Shown: piece by piece, positions 56,547 through 64,000 of the stretch
Numbering within the stretch: the stretch's first letter is position 1
How the letters are laid out: every line of letters starts with the position of its first letter
Assembly (NCBI GenBank): GCA_023376005.1
Contig: CM042139.1
Span: 136,084,061 to 136,148,060, forward strand
Source of the DNA: Doryteuthis pealeii
Taxonomy: Eukaryota > Mollusca > Cephalopoda > Myopsida > Loliginidae
Length of the DNA: 64,000 bases
Direction: 5' to 3'
Notes under the pieces: generated by a model
Told to the model about the DNA's origin: nothing
Database searches by the model: none
The model's input: only the letters and a program-made list of their open reading frames with translations
Made by a program: the position numbers and the translations under genes

Positions 56547-56669
56547 GAATATGTGCTGAATTGAAGTCGTACCTAATTTTGAAAATTAATTAATTAATAA
56601 TTAATGAATTAGGCGGGCATTATTAATTAATTAATTTTCAAAATTACGACTTCAATTAAGCAAATATTC
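56547..56669. repeat. Imperfect palindrome, foldback-like
   Basis: The arms at 56547-56601 and 56619-56669 share AATTGAAGTCGTA and TTTTGAAAATTAATTAATTA in inverted order, around a 17-base loop containing AGGCGGGC. One arm has a small indel (CCTA). Confidence 0.8.
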
Positions 56670-56727
56670 TACCAAAAATTGTCGGCTAAAAAAACCCATA
56701 TCAAACACATTTGTTTGTTTGTTTACT

Positions 56728-56732
<5 letters not shown>

Positions 56733-56786
<54 letters not shown>

Positions 56787-57063
56787 TAGATACACATGCA
56801 TACAGATAGATATATACATCAATTACGATCATGCTGAAAGAACCGGTTCTCTCTAGATCATTGAAGGTAAACTGTGATGAGCATGTTCAATACTCAATTA
56901 GGTGACCGATACTGTAAGCAACCTGGGTCCCTTGTTAATCAAAATGACTTGATTCGGCATTAGATGTACCGAAACGGGTTGATTTCCGTAAAAAAAAGAA
57001 CTATATATACATATACACATATACAATGATACATACACACACGTAAGCACACACACACACACA

Positions 57064-57110
<47 letters not shown>
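56733..57110. repeat. TA and CA/TA arrays around a unique segment
   Basis: TA at 56733-56779 and CA/TA at about 57045-57110. The unique part 56820-57000 contains a PLE-like but degenerate string (CCGAAACGGGTTG near 56971) and no frame. Confidence 0.85.
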
Positions 57111-57111
<1 letters not shown>

Positions 57112-57255
57112 CTAATGTATAAGTAGTAGCTTACCGGTGGGTACGAGTACGATCGTTGGAAGTGCACAGTATCCAGGGGTTAAGACTGAGAAAAAAACAA
57201 ATACAAAGTTCTCAATACAATGTAGAGCAAAAATTTATTTTAACAATGGAAAGGA

Positions 57256-57296
57256 GTAACCTACTCGAGTTTCATCGATTGATTCTTCAGGGTTAC
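57256..57296 (-). ncRNA. Hammerhead ribozyme motif (intact core)
   Basis: Minus strand, 5' to 3': GUAACC (stem I), CUGAAGA (C3-A9), AUC-AAUC-GAU (stem II, 3 bp with tetraloop), GAA (G12-A14), ACUCGAGU (stem III, A15.1-U16.1), A17, GGUUAC (stem I). All core bases are present, with a GUA cleavage triplet and a perfect 6-bp stem I. Stem III is very short, the pattern known for hammerheads in Penelope-like retroelements. Predicted cleavage is just 5' of the second stem I strand, between plus-strand positions 57262 and 57261. Confidence 0.7.
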
Positions 57297-57899
57297 ATCA
57301 GTTAAATTAATCGAGTTTTCGATTAATATTAGTTGGTTTGAGTTGGTTGGAGAGTATTAAGAAAAACCTAGTTGTAGACGTTACGATAACAGAAGTTTTG
57401 GGTAGTTAAATATAGTTAATTATATAAAAAATAATATAAAGGGATAAAAGTAAAAATGAAAGTAATGTTAAGCAAAAATATAATAAAATAAAAATAAAAA
57501 TGAAAATAAAAATAAAAATGAAAATAAAAATAAAAATAAAAATAAAAATAATATTTAAAAAAATAAATATGGATATGGTGTTCGTATAAAATATGGGTTT
57601 GTTTATATTAATAGGAGTTAGAAGTGGGTGTATACAAAAATAGGAATACTCTACTAAATAATTTTAACCTTTCGCTTTTTAACCATTAATACTCCCCATA
57701 ATCTACCTTTCATTAAATAGTAATTGAAAAAATAATCCCCATAAATTAATCCAAATTTTTAATCCAATAAACAAAAACGGTTCACAATAAAACCTTTGAA
57801 AATATAAATAAGCGTTCGTCTATTAAGGATAAATCCCATTCCAACGGGCATGTATCATACCAACTAAGATTAATCGAAAACTTGATTAATTTAACTGAT

Positions 57900-57940
57900 G
57901 TAACCCTAAAGAATCAATCGATGAAACTCGAGTAGGTTAC
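57900..57940 (+). ncRNA. Hammerhead motif, core-mutated partner
   Basis: This is the inverted partner of the motif at 57256, identical in stems I, II and III and in GAA. It reads CUAAAGA where CUGAAGA is needed. G5 is an invariant catalytic-core base in hammerheads, so this copy is predicted to be inactive. Confidence 0.65.
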
Positions 57941-57952
57941 TCCTTTCCTTTG

Positions 57953-57955
<3 letters not shown>

Positions 57956-58000
<45 letters not shown>

Positions 58001-58115
58001 TTCTCAATATCTTTTCGCTGAAAAAACTAAAAAGTTGTCTGTATTATCTTCTGTTATACACGCAAATTATCCGCTACACATGTACACTTCGCAATAATTC
58101 CTTGCCAAGAAAATA

Positions 58116-58182
<67 letters not shown>
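57956..58182. repeat. (TA)n arrays
   Basis: TA arrays at about 57956-57996 and 58117-58182. The second is flanked by TTGCCAAGAAAA (58103) and an inverted TTTTTTGGCAAGGAA (58193), so it sits in a small palindrome. Confidence 0.93.
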
Positions 58183-58185
<3 letters not shown>

Positions 58186-58475
58186 CGCTGGTTTTTTGGC
58201 AAGGAATGACGATAGCGATCATATAGCAGAGAAAATATGGAAGAAAGTTCAGCTGGTTAGATGAAAACGAACTGACCTGCCGCTAAGAAAAGTGGAAATA
58301 ATAGCATCAAAGATCATAAGAATGGTGAGTAGAGGTATTTCCCCATTTTTTTTACTGAGGCTATCAATTCTTTTGTTTTACTACCAATCTCCGCTTCCTG
58401 GTTCATCGCTTTTGCCCAATGAATTCAAAATATATTCACCCATTTTCAGAAATGGCCATTTAGTTAAGCACTATA

Positions 58476-59054
58476 CAATGGCAGAATCCAAGAAAAAAAA
58501 TCCTAAAAGACAGACACTTAATTACATCTAAACCAAAAACAAATCATTATCTTTTGTCTTTTTATAACTAAGAATAAAAAATAAAACAACTTTTTATATT
58601 AATTTATTTAATAGTAGCAGAGGTACCCGACATTGCTCGGGATATAAAAAAGATAAAAATACATTTGTAATCTATATTCATTTATAATTTTCCATGTATT
58701 TGTTTTATTATCTCTTAGTCCATATATATTCAGATATTTAAGTTGTTTATTTTTATCATTATTATTCTTTGTATTTTTCTTTTATTTGTTTTTTATTTGA
58801 TTATTATTTGATTTTTATGAAGTTTTATCCTTCTATCTATTTGTTTTAGATTTAATAATTTTGTTATTTTTATTTTTAATATATCAATGATTTGTACTCA
58901 TATTATATTCTTATTTGGTTTTTCTTATGAAAAAATGAGGGTAAAATGTTTTTATCCCCCACTCGGACGAAAATAGTTTGAGGACTTTATTGAACAATGG
59001 CATAATCCAAGAAAAAAAATCCTAAACGATAGACACTTAATTACATCTAAACCA
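58476..59054. repeat. 60-bp direct repeats bounding a 460-bp segment
   Basis: CAATGGCAGAATCCAAG...ACATCTAAACCA at 58476-58535 recurs at 58995-59054 with a few changes. The enclosed segment contains the Helitron-like end at 58609. Confidence 0.85.
58609..58645 (-). mobile_element. Helitron-like 3' terminus
   Basis: Minus strand: CCCGAGCAATGTCGGG hairpin (5-bp stem), ten bases, then GCTACTATT. This is similar in layout to the ends at 3232 and 22320, though CTAC departs from CTRR. No Helitron proteins are visible. Confidence 0.3.
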
Positions 59055-59114
59055 TATTTGCTGATCTGCACCAATTTTTTTTTAGAAAAGGACGAAATCT
59101 TATTCTTTGTACAA

Positions 59115-59190
59115 ACAATATACATACATACAGACAGACAGACAGACAGACAGACATTTTTTATATATATATATATATAATAATAATATC
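59115..59190. repeat. ACAT/CAGA and TA/AAT arrays
   Basis: ACATACAT and CAGACAGA tracts, poly-T, TA and AATAAT. The AAT/TA part adjoins the 3' end of the CR1-like LINE. Confidence 0.9.
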
Positions 59191-59242
59191 TTTTCAGCTA
59201 GTATATTAGGTCTGAGACCTGTCAGTTGTTCCTTGCAAATAT

Positions 59243-59647
59243 TCATTTTAAATCCACTGAATATTTAATGTCATTCCACAGATTATCCAACTTTGCCTTG
59301 AAGGAGTTTAGAGATCGGGCATTCACTACTGATGAAGGTAGTTTATTCCATGTATTCACCACTCTGTAGCTAAAATAATTTTGTCTTGCGTTTGCTTTAC
59401 AAGATTTTTTAAGGAGTTTTAATTTATGTCCCCTTGTATAGGTATTTTGAGCAATGTTTAGTAGGTCAGAGTTCGCTGAAAAAAAACCATGCGTGTATTT
59501 GTAGGCTTCGATCATATCCCCTCTCATACGTCGGAAAACCATACTTGGTAGGTCAATGTTCCTAAGTCTTTCTTCATATGAAAGGGATTTTAGATTATTC
59601 ACCAATTTATTAGCTCTCCTCTGGACTCCCTCAATGAGCTTTGTGTC
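59243..59647 (-). pseudogene. CR1-like ORF2 C-terminal region
   Basis: It continues the reverse transcriptase frame after a TAG at 59648-59650. DTKLIEGVQRRANKLV, then LSYEERLRNIDLPSM, is followed by RRMRGDMIEAYKYTHG and the terminal RVVNTWNKLPSSVVNARSL segment. That WN-LP motif is a hallmark of the C-terminal end of jockey/CR1-type ORF2 proteins. Stop at 59243. Confidence 0.85.
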
Positions 59648-60520
59648 CTAGATGAGTCTTGGGCTCCAAACCACATTAGCAAACTCCAAATGAGGTCTCA
59701 CCAATGCAGTGTACAAATTTTTCAGCATTTCCTCATCCATGTACTCATATGACCTCCGTATCAGCCCCAGTATCTTATTTGCCCTATTCACTTGTATTCC
59801 TTTGTGCTTGGAAAATTTTAGTTCAGGGTCCACATTCACACCAAGGTCCCTCTCTAACTCTGTATCTCTTAGTATTTCTCTTTCATTAGAGAGATTTTTT
59901 CTCATAGAATACTCGTGTTTAGGGTTATTCCTTCCTATATGCAGTACCTTGCATTTAGCTGTGTTGAATCTCATTTGCCAACTATCAGACCAATCCACAA
60001 GATTGTTAATGTCAGTTTGAATTCTGTCAGTATCATTTTGATCATTAACAGTGGAATATATCTTTGTGTCATCTGCAAATATCTGTGTGTAGCATTTGAT
60101 AATTTCCGGGAGGTCATTTATAAAAATAAAAGAAAGACAAGGTCCACGAACACTTCCCTGTGGGATTCCACTTGTCACTGGAGCCCATTTTGATTTAGTG
60201 TTTTTAATTTTGACACATTGTCTTCTGTTACCCAGGAATTCTTTTATCCAATTCAGAACCTGGCCATTTATCACATATTTTTGTAGCTTCAATAGCAGCC
60301 TTTTGTGAGGTACAGAGTCAAATGCCTTGGCAAAGTCTAGGTAGATGGTGTCCACCGGTGATCCAAGATCTAGATACTCCGTCCACTTATCCATCACTGC
60401 CAAAAGATTTGTAATGCAAGATTTTCCCTTAATGAATCCATGCTGGTTCACAGAGAAAGTTTGTTTAATTCCATATGTCTGAATATTTTGTCTTTTATTA
60501 TAGATTCCAGCAGTTTGCAA
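59648..60520 (-). pseudogene. CR1-like reverse transcriptase, palm and thumb
   Basis: Residues about 58-70 read TIYLDFAKAFDSV (RT motif A), 117-124 SGIPQGSV (motif B) and 148-151 FADD (motif C, at about 60079-60068), so the metal-binding aspartates are intact. A WSDSWQMRFNTAKC stretch (motif D/E region) and WIKEFLGNRRQ are also present. The first 20 residues are out of frame relative to the upstream part, showing a frameshift near 60485. The frame ends at a TAG replacing a sense codon just before the C-terminal part. Confidence 0.88.
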
Positions 60521-61026
60521 ATGATACTTGTCAAACTAACTGGTCTATAATTGCATGGATTACTTTTGTTTCCCTTTATGAATAAAGCTGTTACATTTGC
60601 TTCCCTCCAAGATTGAGGTACATACTTCTCAGCAATGCATTTAGTGAAGGCTATACTCAATGGTAGGGATATTTCTTGTATTAATTCCTTTAAAATTAAA
60701 GGGTGATGTTCATCTGGTCCTGGAGCTTTGTTCGAATTTAATTTTGCTATCTTTTCGTGTACTTCCTCCTTAGTTACTATTATGTTTCTTAGTTCCTCCT
60801 TATATGGTCTTTCGCCAAAGTATGGTATATTTTCGAGGTTTTCAGTGGTGAATACACTAGAAAAGTACTCGTTCAATATATTCGCCTTTTTTTCATCAGA
60901 TGTAGCTGTGTTTCCATCTGGCCCTAATAAATCGGGGATTTCAAGTCTAGTGTTCATTTTATCATTTGCATATTTAAAAAAAGCTTTTGGTTTTTTTTTT
61001 GGCTTCTTTGGCAATTTCCTTTTCAA
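60448..61026 (-). pseudogene. CR1-like reverse transcriptase N-terminal part
   Basis: It contains the linker NEYFSSVFTTENLENIP, the NKAPGPDEHHPLILKEL segment and the finger motif SWREANVTALFIKGNK, then NYRPVSLTSIICKLLESIIKD. These are standard RT motifs 0 to 2a of non-LTR elements. The initiating Met is not the real start: the upstream frame is displaced near 61030-61070 and the downstream frame near 60485. Confidence 0.88.
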
Positions 61027-61067
61027 AATCTATTTTGCTTTCTTGCATTCCCATTTCAACTGATTCC

Positions 61068-61250
61068 TTAATTTTGATAGTCTCTTCCATCTCTTGTCCT
61101 AAGATAATTTTGATATGTTTTCCTTTTTTCATTCATCTTCTTAAATGTCGTTTCATTCATCCATGGTGCTTTTTGTTTCCTACTAATTGTACATTTTTTT
61201 TTGGAATTAATGTTTTGACACAGTTTAGTGAATCTTCCAACTCCTTCCAA
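61068..61250 (-). pseudogene. CR1-like ORF2 linker
   Basis: It carries KKKCTISRKQKAPWMNETTF, then a basic NEKRKTYQNYLRT stretch, matching the PWMN/PW(L/M) linker between endonuclease and reverse transcriptase in CR1/L2-type ORF2. Frameshifts separate it from both neighbours. Confidence 0.7.
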
Positions 61251-61360
61251 GATTCCTCTGCATTAAGATTTATCAGCCTGTTTTCAATTTTTTATCCTTT
61301 AATATCTTCCTCATATCTTCAAATTCACATTTTTGATAATTGTACTTAATTTCTGTTGCA

Positions 61361-61561
61361 TTATGTTTTTTTGTAACAAATGTAACTGAATTCTATCACA
61401 TGGTGGTGACTTTTACCTAAAGGTGCTTGGTGTACTAAATCAGTTATCATATTTTCTTCATTTGTAAGGATTAGGTCTAATATATTTGGGTTTTGATTGT
61501 TTCTAAAATGTGTTGGTTTTTTTATGTGTTGAAAAAGGAAGGAGTCATGTATAGCTTCCAT
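61361..61561 (-). pseudogene. CR1-like endonuclease C-terminus, active site altered
   Basis: NPNILDLILTNEENMI and APLGKSHHHVIEF belong to the end of the APE-type endonuclease that nicks target DNA. APE-type nucleases end in a Ser-Asp-His triad motif (LG-SDH); here the codons at about 61411-61403 read Ser-His-His, replacing the catalytic aspartate. With this change alone the nuclease should be inactive. Confidence 0.8.
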
Positions 61562-61655
61562 AAAGTCTGTAGCTTTTCCTGAATATAGAGAAGTCCCATG
61601 ATCCCAATCAATTTCTGGAAAATTAAAATCTCCAGTTATTAGAACATGGCTCTTA

Positions 61656-62144
61656 TTATTTACAAAGAAAGTAAGGTAATAGTTTAATTTTTGTTATTTT
61701 CGATGCTGCTATTTGGGATCTATAGATACATCCAATGGTTAGTTTATCAGATGATTCTAATAATATCTCACACCAAACACTTTCATTAAAGTCTGGTGAT
61801 TGAATTTGTTTTGCTAGATATATTTTCTTAATTAGTATTATTACTCCCCTTTGCATAGTTTCATCTTCTAAATTCGAAAAACAATCATATCCATGAAATT
61901 GGAACTCACAAGATTGGATGTTTAATTTAATATTTTTTGGAATTATTTCCACTAGGCATATGACATCGGGTTGATTGTCTTTTATCAGTATCTCCAATTC
62001 GCCTCTTTTATTAAGTAATGTATCTACATTACTGTAGATACATTTTAATTTGTTTTTGTATTTGTAGTTTAGATGTCTCCTGTCGTTTCTTTCGTATTGA
62101 GACTTCTCTTGATGTTTATTACATCTCCTTTTCTCACAATCCAT
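61656..62144 (-). pseudogene. CR1-like endonuclease N-terminus
   Basis: It contains KCIYSNVDTLLNKRGEL, QPDVICLVEIIPKN with the catalytic-site glutamate, GYDCFSNLEDETMQRGVIIL, and SVWCEILLESSDKLTIGCIYR, the order of the N-terminal half of APE-type LINE nucleases. The stretch between its end and 61561 is broken by frameshifts and includes the DFNFPEIDWD-like segment. Confidence 0.82.
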
Positions 62145-62159
62145 TTCGAGTTCTCTCCC

Positions 62160-62391
62160 TTTGCATCTGATTCCTTTTGTTTTAGGGATCTTATCTGTAG
62201 AAGCTTCCCATCGCTTCTCTCTCCAAAGGGGTTAGATCCTTTCTTAGGGAAATGTTTTTTCAGTCTGACGTCCTTTGTATTTTAAATTTTTTGCGTTTCT
62301 CAAACGACATCAACTTCTTCTGCATTATCAAACGTGATTTTTAAGGGACGTGTTAAATTTTCGTTTTTCTGTCCAATCCTTGTACACCTTT
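62160..62391 (-). pseudogene. CR1-like ORF1 C-terminal part, frameshifted
   Basis: In a frame shifted from the upstream ORF1 part it reads RIGQKNENLTRPLKITF, then DNAEEVDVVLRNAKNLK, the second half of an RRM-like RNA-binding domain in LINE ORF1 proteins. A stop interrupts it near 62280-62290. Confidence 0.65.
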
Positions 62392-62871
62392 TTATTTCTG
62401 TTGTTTTTCTAATTTGATATTTTTACATATCTCGACAAATGTTTTTTGGTCGTCCCTTATTCTTTCATCTGCCGTTTCTTTTTTGCTTTCTGGGACGTTG
62501 AAAATCACCAGATTCTGTTTTCTTTCCTCTCTCTCTTGTAATTCCCTACAGCAATCCATCATTATCGTGTTGTTATTGCTGTTGTTCGTTCCGTTTTTTA
62601 TCTTGTCATTTGTGTCAATGTTTATTTTTTCCTGTTTCTCTTTCAAATTCTTTAGTTCCTTGTAAATTTTCTCAAACTTTTCGTCAGTTTGCTTTTCCAT
62701 TTCTATTTTAAATTTTTTCATATATTCTCCGCACTTCTCTATTAATTTATCGGCTTTAACAGCCGAGAGTGCTGGAGTAGTGCATTGTTTGCAGTACCAG
62801 TGCAAACTGGAGTGGTGTTTGTTTAAAAACTCGTACTCCATATCAGTCAGCCCTGTGCAGTTTATGCATAC
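62392..62871 (-). pseudogene. CR1-like ORF1, coiled coil and RRM start
   Basis: After LTDMEYEFLNKHHSSLHWYC, the end of a PHD-like zinc finger, comes a long Glu/Lys heptad-like stretch (MKKFKIEMEKQTDEKFEKIY). Then ERKQNLVIFNVPESK follows, the beginning of an RRM-like domain. ORF1 proteins of this group bind RNA as oligomers. A frameshift ends this frame near 62392. Confidence 0.75.
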
Positions 62872-63066
62872 CTACTGCTCACATCTTTCGCACTCCACCA
62901 GTCTATCACCTACGTCTTCAAATACAGTATTGCATTTCGTGCATAGTAACTTTTCCTCTCCTTGGTTGTCTTTGTTTTTTTCTTTAACGTCCTTATTTTT
63001 GTTTACTCGTTTATTTGTGTTGGAGTCTGGAGATACTTTAATCTTGTTACTCTTTCCTGTAGGCAT
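62872..63066 (-). pseudogene. CR1-like ORF1 N-terminus with PHD-like finger
   Basis: The start at 63066 gives a basic, lysine-rich N-terminus (about residues 1-40), then LLCTKCNTVFEDVGDRLVEC with paired cysteines. A TAG at 62872-62874 interrupts the finger. Beyond it the cysteine pairs continue (VCINC, WYCKQC), showing a PHD-like zinc finger as known in CR1 ORF1 proteins. Confidence 0.75.
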
Positions 63067-63770
63067 TTTTTTTTTTACACGAGTGTCTCCTTTTTTTATA
63101 TTAGAACTTTTACGTTTTAATACTTTGAAGGTTTACGTTTTAATATTTTCTTATATTTGAAGGTTTGCGTTTTAATAGAATGCTTTATTTTTAAGTTTAA
63201 CTTCAATTTCTCGGTTGGAATTCTTCAGTATGGTGAGAGTTATGTACATTTCAAGGAGAAGAAAAGATACAAACTCAGTGAATATAAACTAAAAATATTT
63301 CTTGCACACCAAAAGATACAAACTCAGTGAATACAAACTAAAAATATCTCTTGCACACCAACAATGAGTGCCGGAGATAGACAACAATGAATGATAAATG
63401 AGTAATTCCTTACTTTTCAGTTATATGGTGAATGACTTGCAGTTTTTCCTTGAGTTCTGAAAAGATGCCCGTTCTCCCTTTTGAGTATTCAATTGTCGCA
63501 GAACAAAACAAGCCAAAAAAGTGTGCTTTTTTATCGTTGGAGTCTCTTTTTCTTTGGGGTTTTCTTTATAGTAGAATTTCGTAGCTAATCCTTGGAGTTT
63601 TCTTTGAAGAAGTTGTCTCCTTTACCAATTTTTTCCTCTTCGGAAATTTTTTTTTCAAACTTCCACTTGCTTTTCTACTTGCTTCGGTAACCTCGTTCTG
63701 GGAGCTTCTAAGAACACGTCCGTTACCTAGCGATGCCAACAACCTATATAGATTCATAGACATATAAAAT
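63067..63770 (-). other. Presumed 5' region of the CR1-like LINE
   Basis: It contains three near-copies of GTTTACGTTTTAATA (63106-63172) and a tandem duplication of 49 bp (63262-63310 and 63311-63359) starting AAAAGATACAAACTCAG. A lysine-rich 65-codon minus frame at 63566-63763 has no recognisable domain. Repeated short motifs in a LINE 5' region may hold promoter activity, but that is inference. Confidence 0.5.
63262..63359. repeat. 49-bp tandem duplication
   Basis: Two adjacent 49-bp units beginning AAAAGATACAAACTCAGTGA and ending CTTGCACACC differ at only a few positions. Confidence 0.95.
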
Positions 63771-63774
63771 AAGC

Positions 63775-63995
63775 ATATAAACTGCTTGGTTTATTTTTGG
63801 TTTAGTTTGTTTCTTTTGTTTGATGGAAGATCAACTTTACTTGGTTATTTAATGTCAAAGCTATCTCTGCATGGGATGGGGGATCATATTTTCACCAAGA
63901 TTTTAGTCCAAAAGTGAACGTTATAACTGAACTGTAGTTCGAACTCGCTTACTACGATGTCACTACATCTCAAGGACACCCTCCTCACCACTGTT
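63775..63995 (-). mobile_element. Family A SINE, complete
   Basis: The minus strand has the head (ACATCGTAGTAAGCGAGTTC), body (TAACGTTCACTTTTGGACTA, GATCCCCCATCCCATG, AGCTTTGACATTAAATAACC) and an A-rich GAAACAAACTAAACC tail. It is the best copy of family A in the window and marks the left edge of the SINE beside the LINE 5' end. Confidence 0.75.
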
Positions 63996-64000
63996 AGGTA

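Larger units (their letters stand above)
57241..57955. mobile_element. 715-bp inverted-repeat element with hammerhead arms
   Basis: The arms 57241-57336 and 57860-57955 are reverse complements over about 96 bp with few mismatches, starting TAACAATGGAAAGGAGTAAC and ending TCCTTTCCTTTGTTA. Each arm carries a hammerhead ribozyme motif pointing outwards. The interior is AT-rich, with an AAAATAAAAATG-type microsatellite at 57480-57550, and is non-coding. It could be two inverted copies of a Penelope-like element terminus or a non-autonomous ribozyme-bearing element. Confidence 0.75.
59190..63770 (-). mobile_element. CR1-like LINE, nearly full length, inactivated
   Basis: About 4.6 kb on the minus strand with the CR1-group order: 5' region, ORF1 (zinc finger, coiled coil, RRM-like), ORF2 (APE-type endonuclease, reverse transcriptase), and a short 3' UTR with an AGGTCTCAGACCT hairpin. 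An AT-rich simple repeat follows. At least one in-frame stop in ORF1, several frameshifts and one stop in ORF2, and an endonuclease active-site change show that it cannot move by itself. L2- or Rex1-like placement is possible; only alignment would settle the clade. Confidence 0.85.

Noticed and set aside
56926..57000. Hammerhead-like string ending CCGAAACGGGTTG
   Set aside because: No CUGANGA core within a workable distance.
63566..63763. Lysine-rich 65-codon minus frame as a separate gene
   Set aside because: Lies in the presumed LINE 5' region, with no domain or splice context.

Overview
The window is AT-rich, gene-poor animal DNA that looks like intergenic or intronic sequence from a cephalopod mollusc, most likely an octopus. 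The evidence for this is indirect. There are very long (TA)n, (CA)n, (GA)n and (AAT)n arrays every few kilobases, at least four families of tRNA-derived SINEs scattered in both orientations, CR1-like, RTE-like and Dong/R4-like non-LTR retrotransposon remains, and short inverted-repeat DNA elements. There is no operon structure, rRNA, credible functional tRNA or CRISPR array. No complete host gene is visible. The only host-gene hints are an open stretch ending at a strong splice donor at 9533 and a short candidate exon at 50041-50128, both weak.

Layout. 0-8 kb holds SINE fragments (including an inverted SINE pair), a Helitron-like end, a diverged inverted repeat, duplicated tRNA-like repeats and a perfect 110-bp-arm palindrome. 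9-13 kb holds the candidate exon, a hammerhead ribozyme motif, a GA-expanded SINE and a 48-bp minisatellite with an open frame. 15.7-21.5 kb is a dense graveyard of Dong-like LINE copies: minus-strand copies on the left and plus-strand copies on the right, with many junctions at AAT or AAC repeats. 23-42 kb is mainly microsatellites with SINEs (including a three-unit tandem array), a mariner remnant, two MITEs, two hammerhead-like repeats and LTR-like blocks. 42-46.7 kb is a decayed minus-strand LINE interrupted by a plus-strand solo LTR with a 4-bp target duplication. 50.9-52 kb is a three-element composite. 55-58.2 kb holds large GA/TA arrays and a 715-bp inverted-repeat element whose arms each carry a hammerhead motif. 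59.2-63.8 kb is a nearly full-length but mutated CR1-type LINE, followed by a SINE at the right edge.

The most notable signal is a set of hammerhead self-cleaving ribozyme motifs in three unrelated sequence contexts (9862-9906, 31466-31507 with a repeat at 31776-31817, and 57256-57296 with a mutated partner at 57900-57940). All have the short-stem-III, stem-I-open layout known from Penelope-like retroelements and retrozymes. They suggest that several ribozyme-bearing retroelement families have been active in this genome. Everything else is selfish DNA, most of it inactivated.
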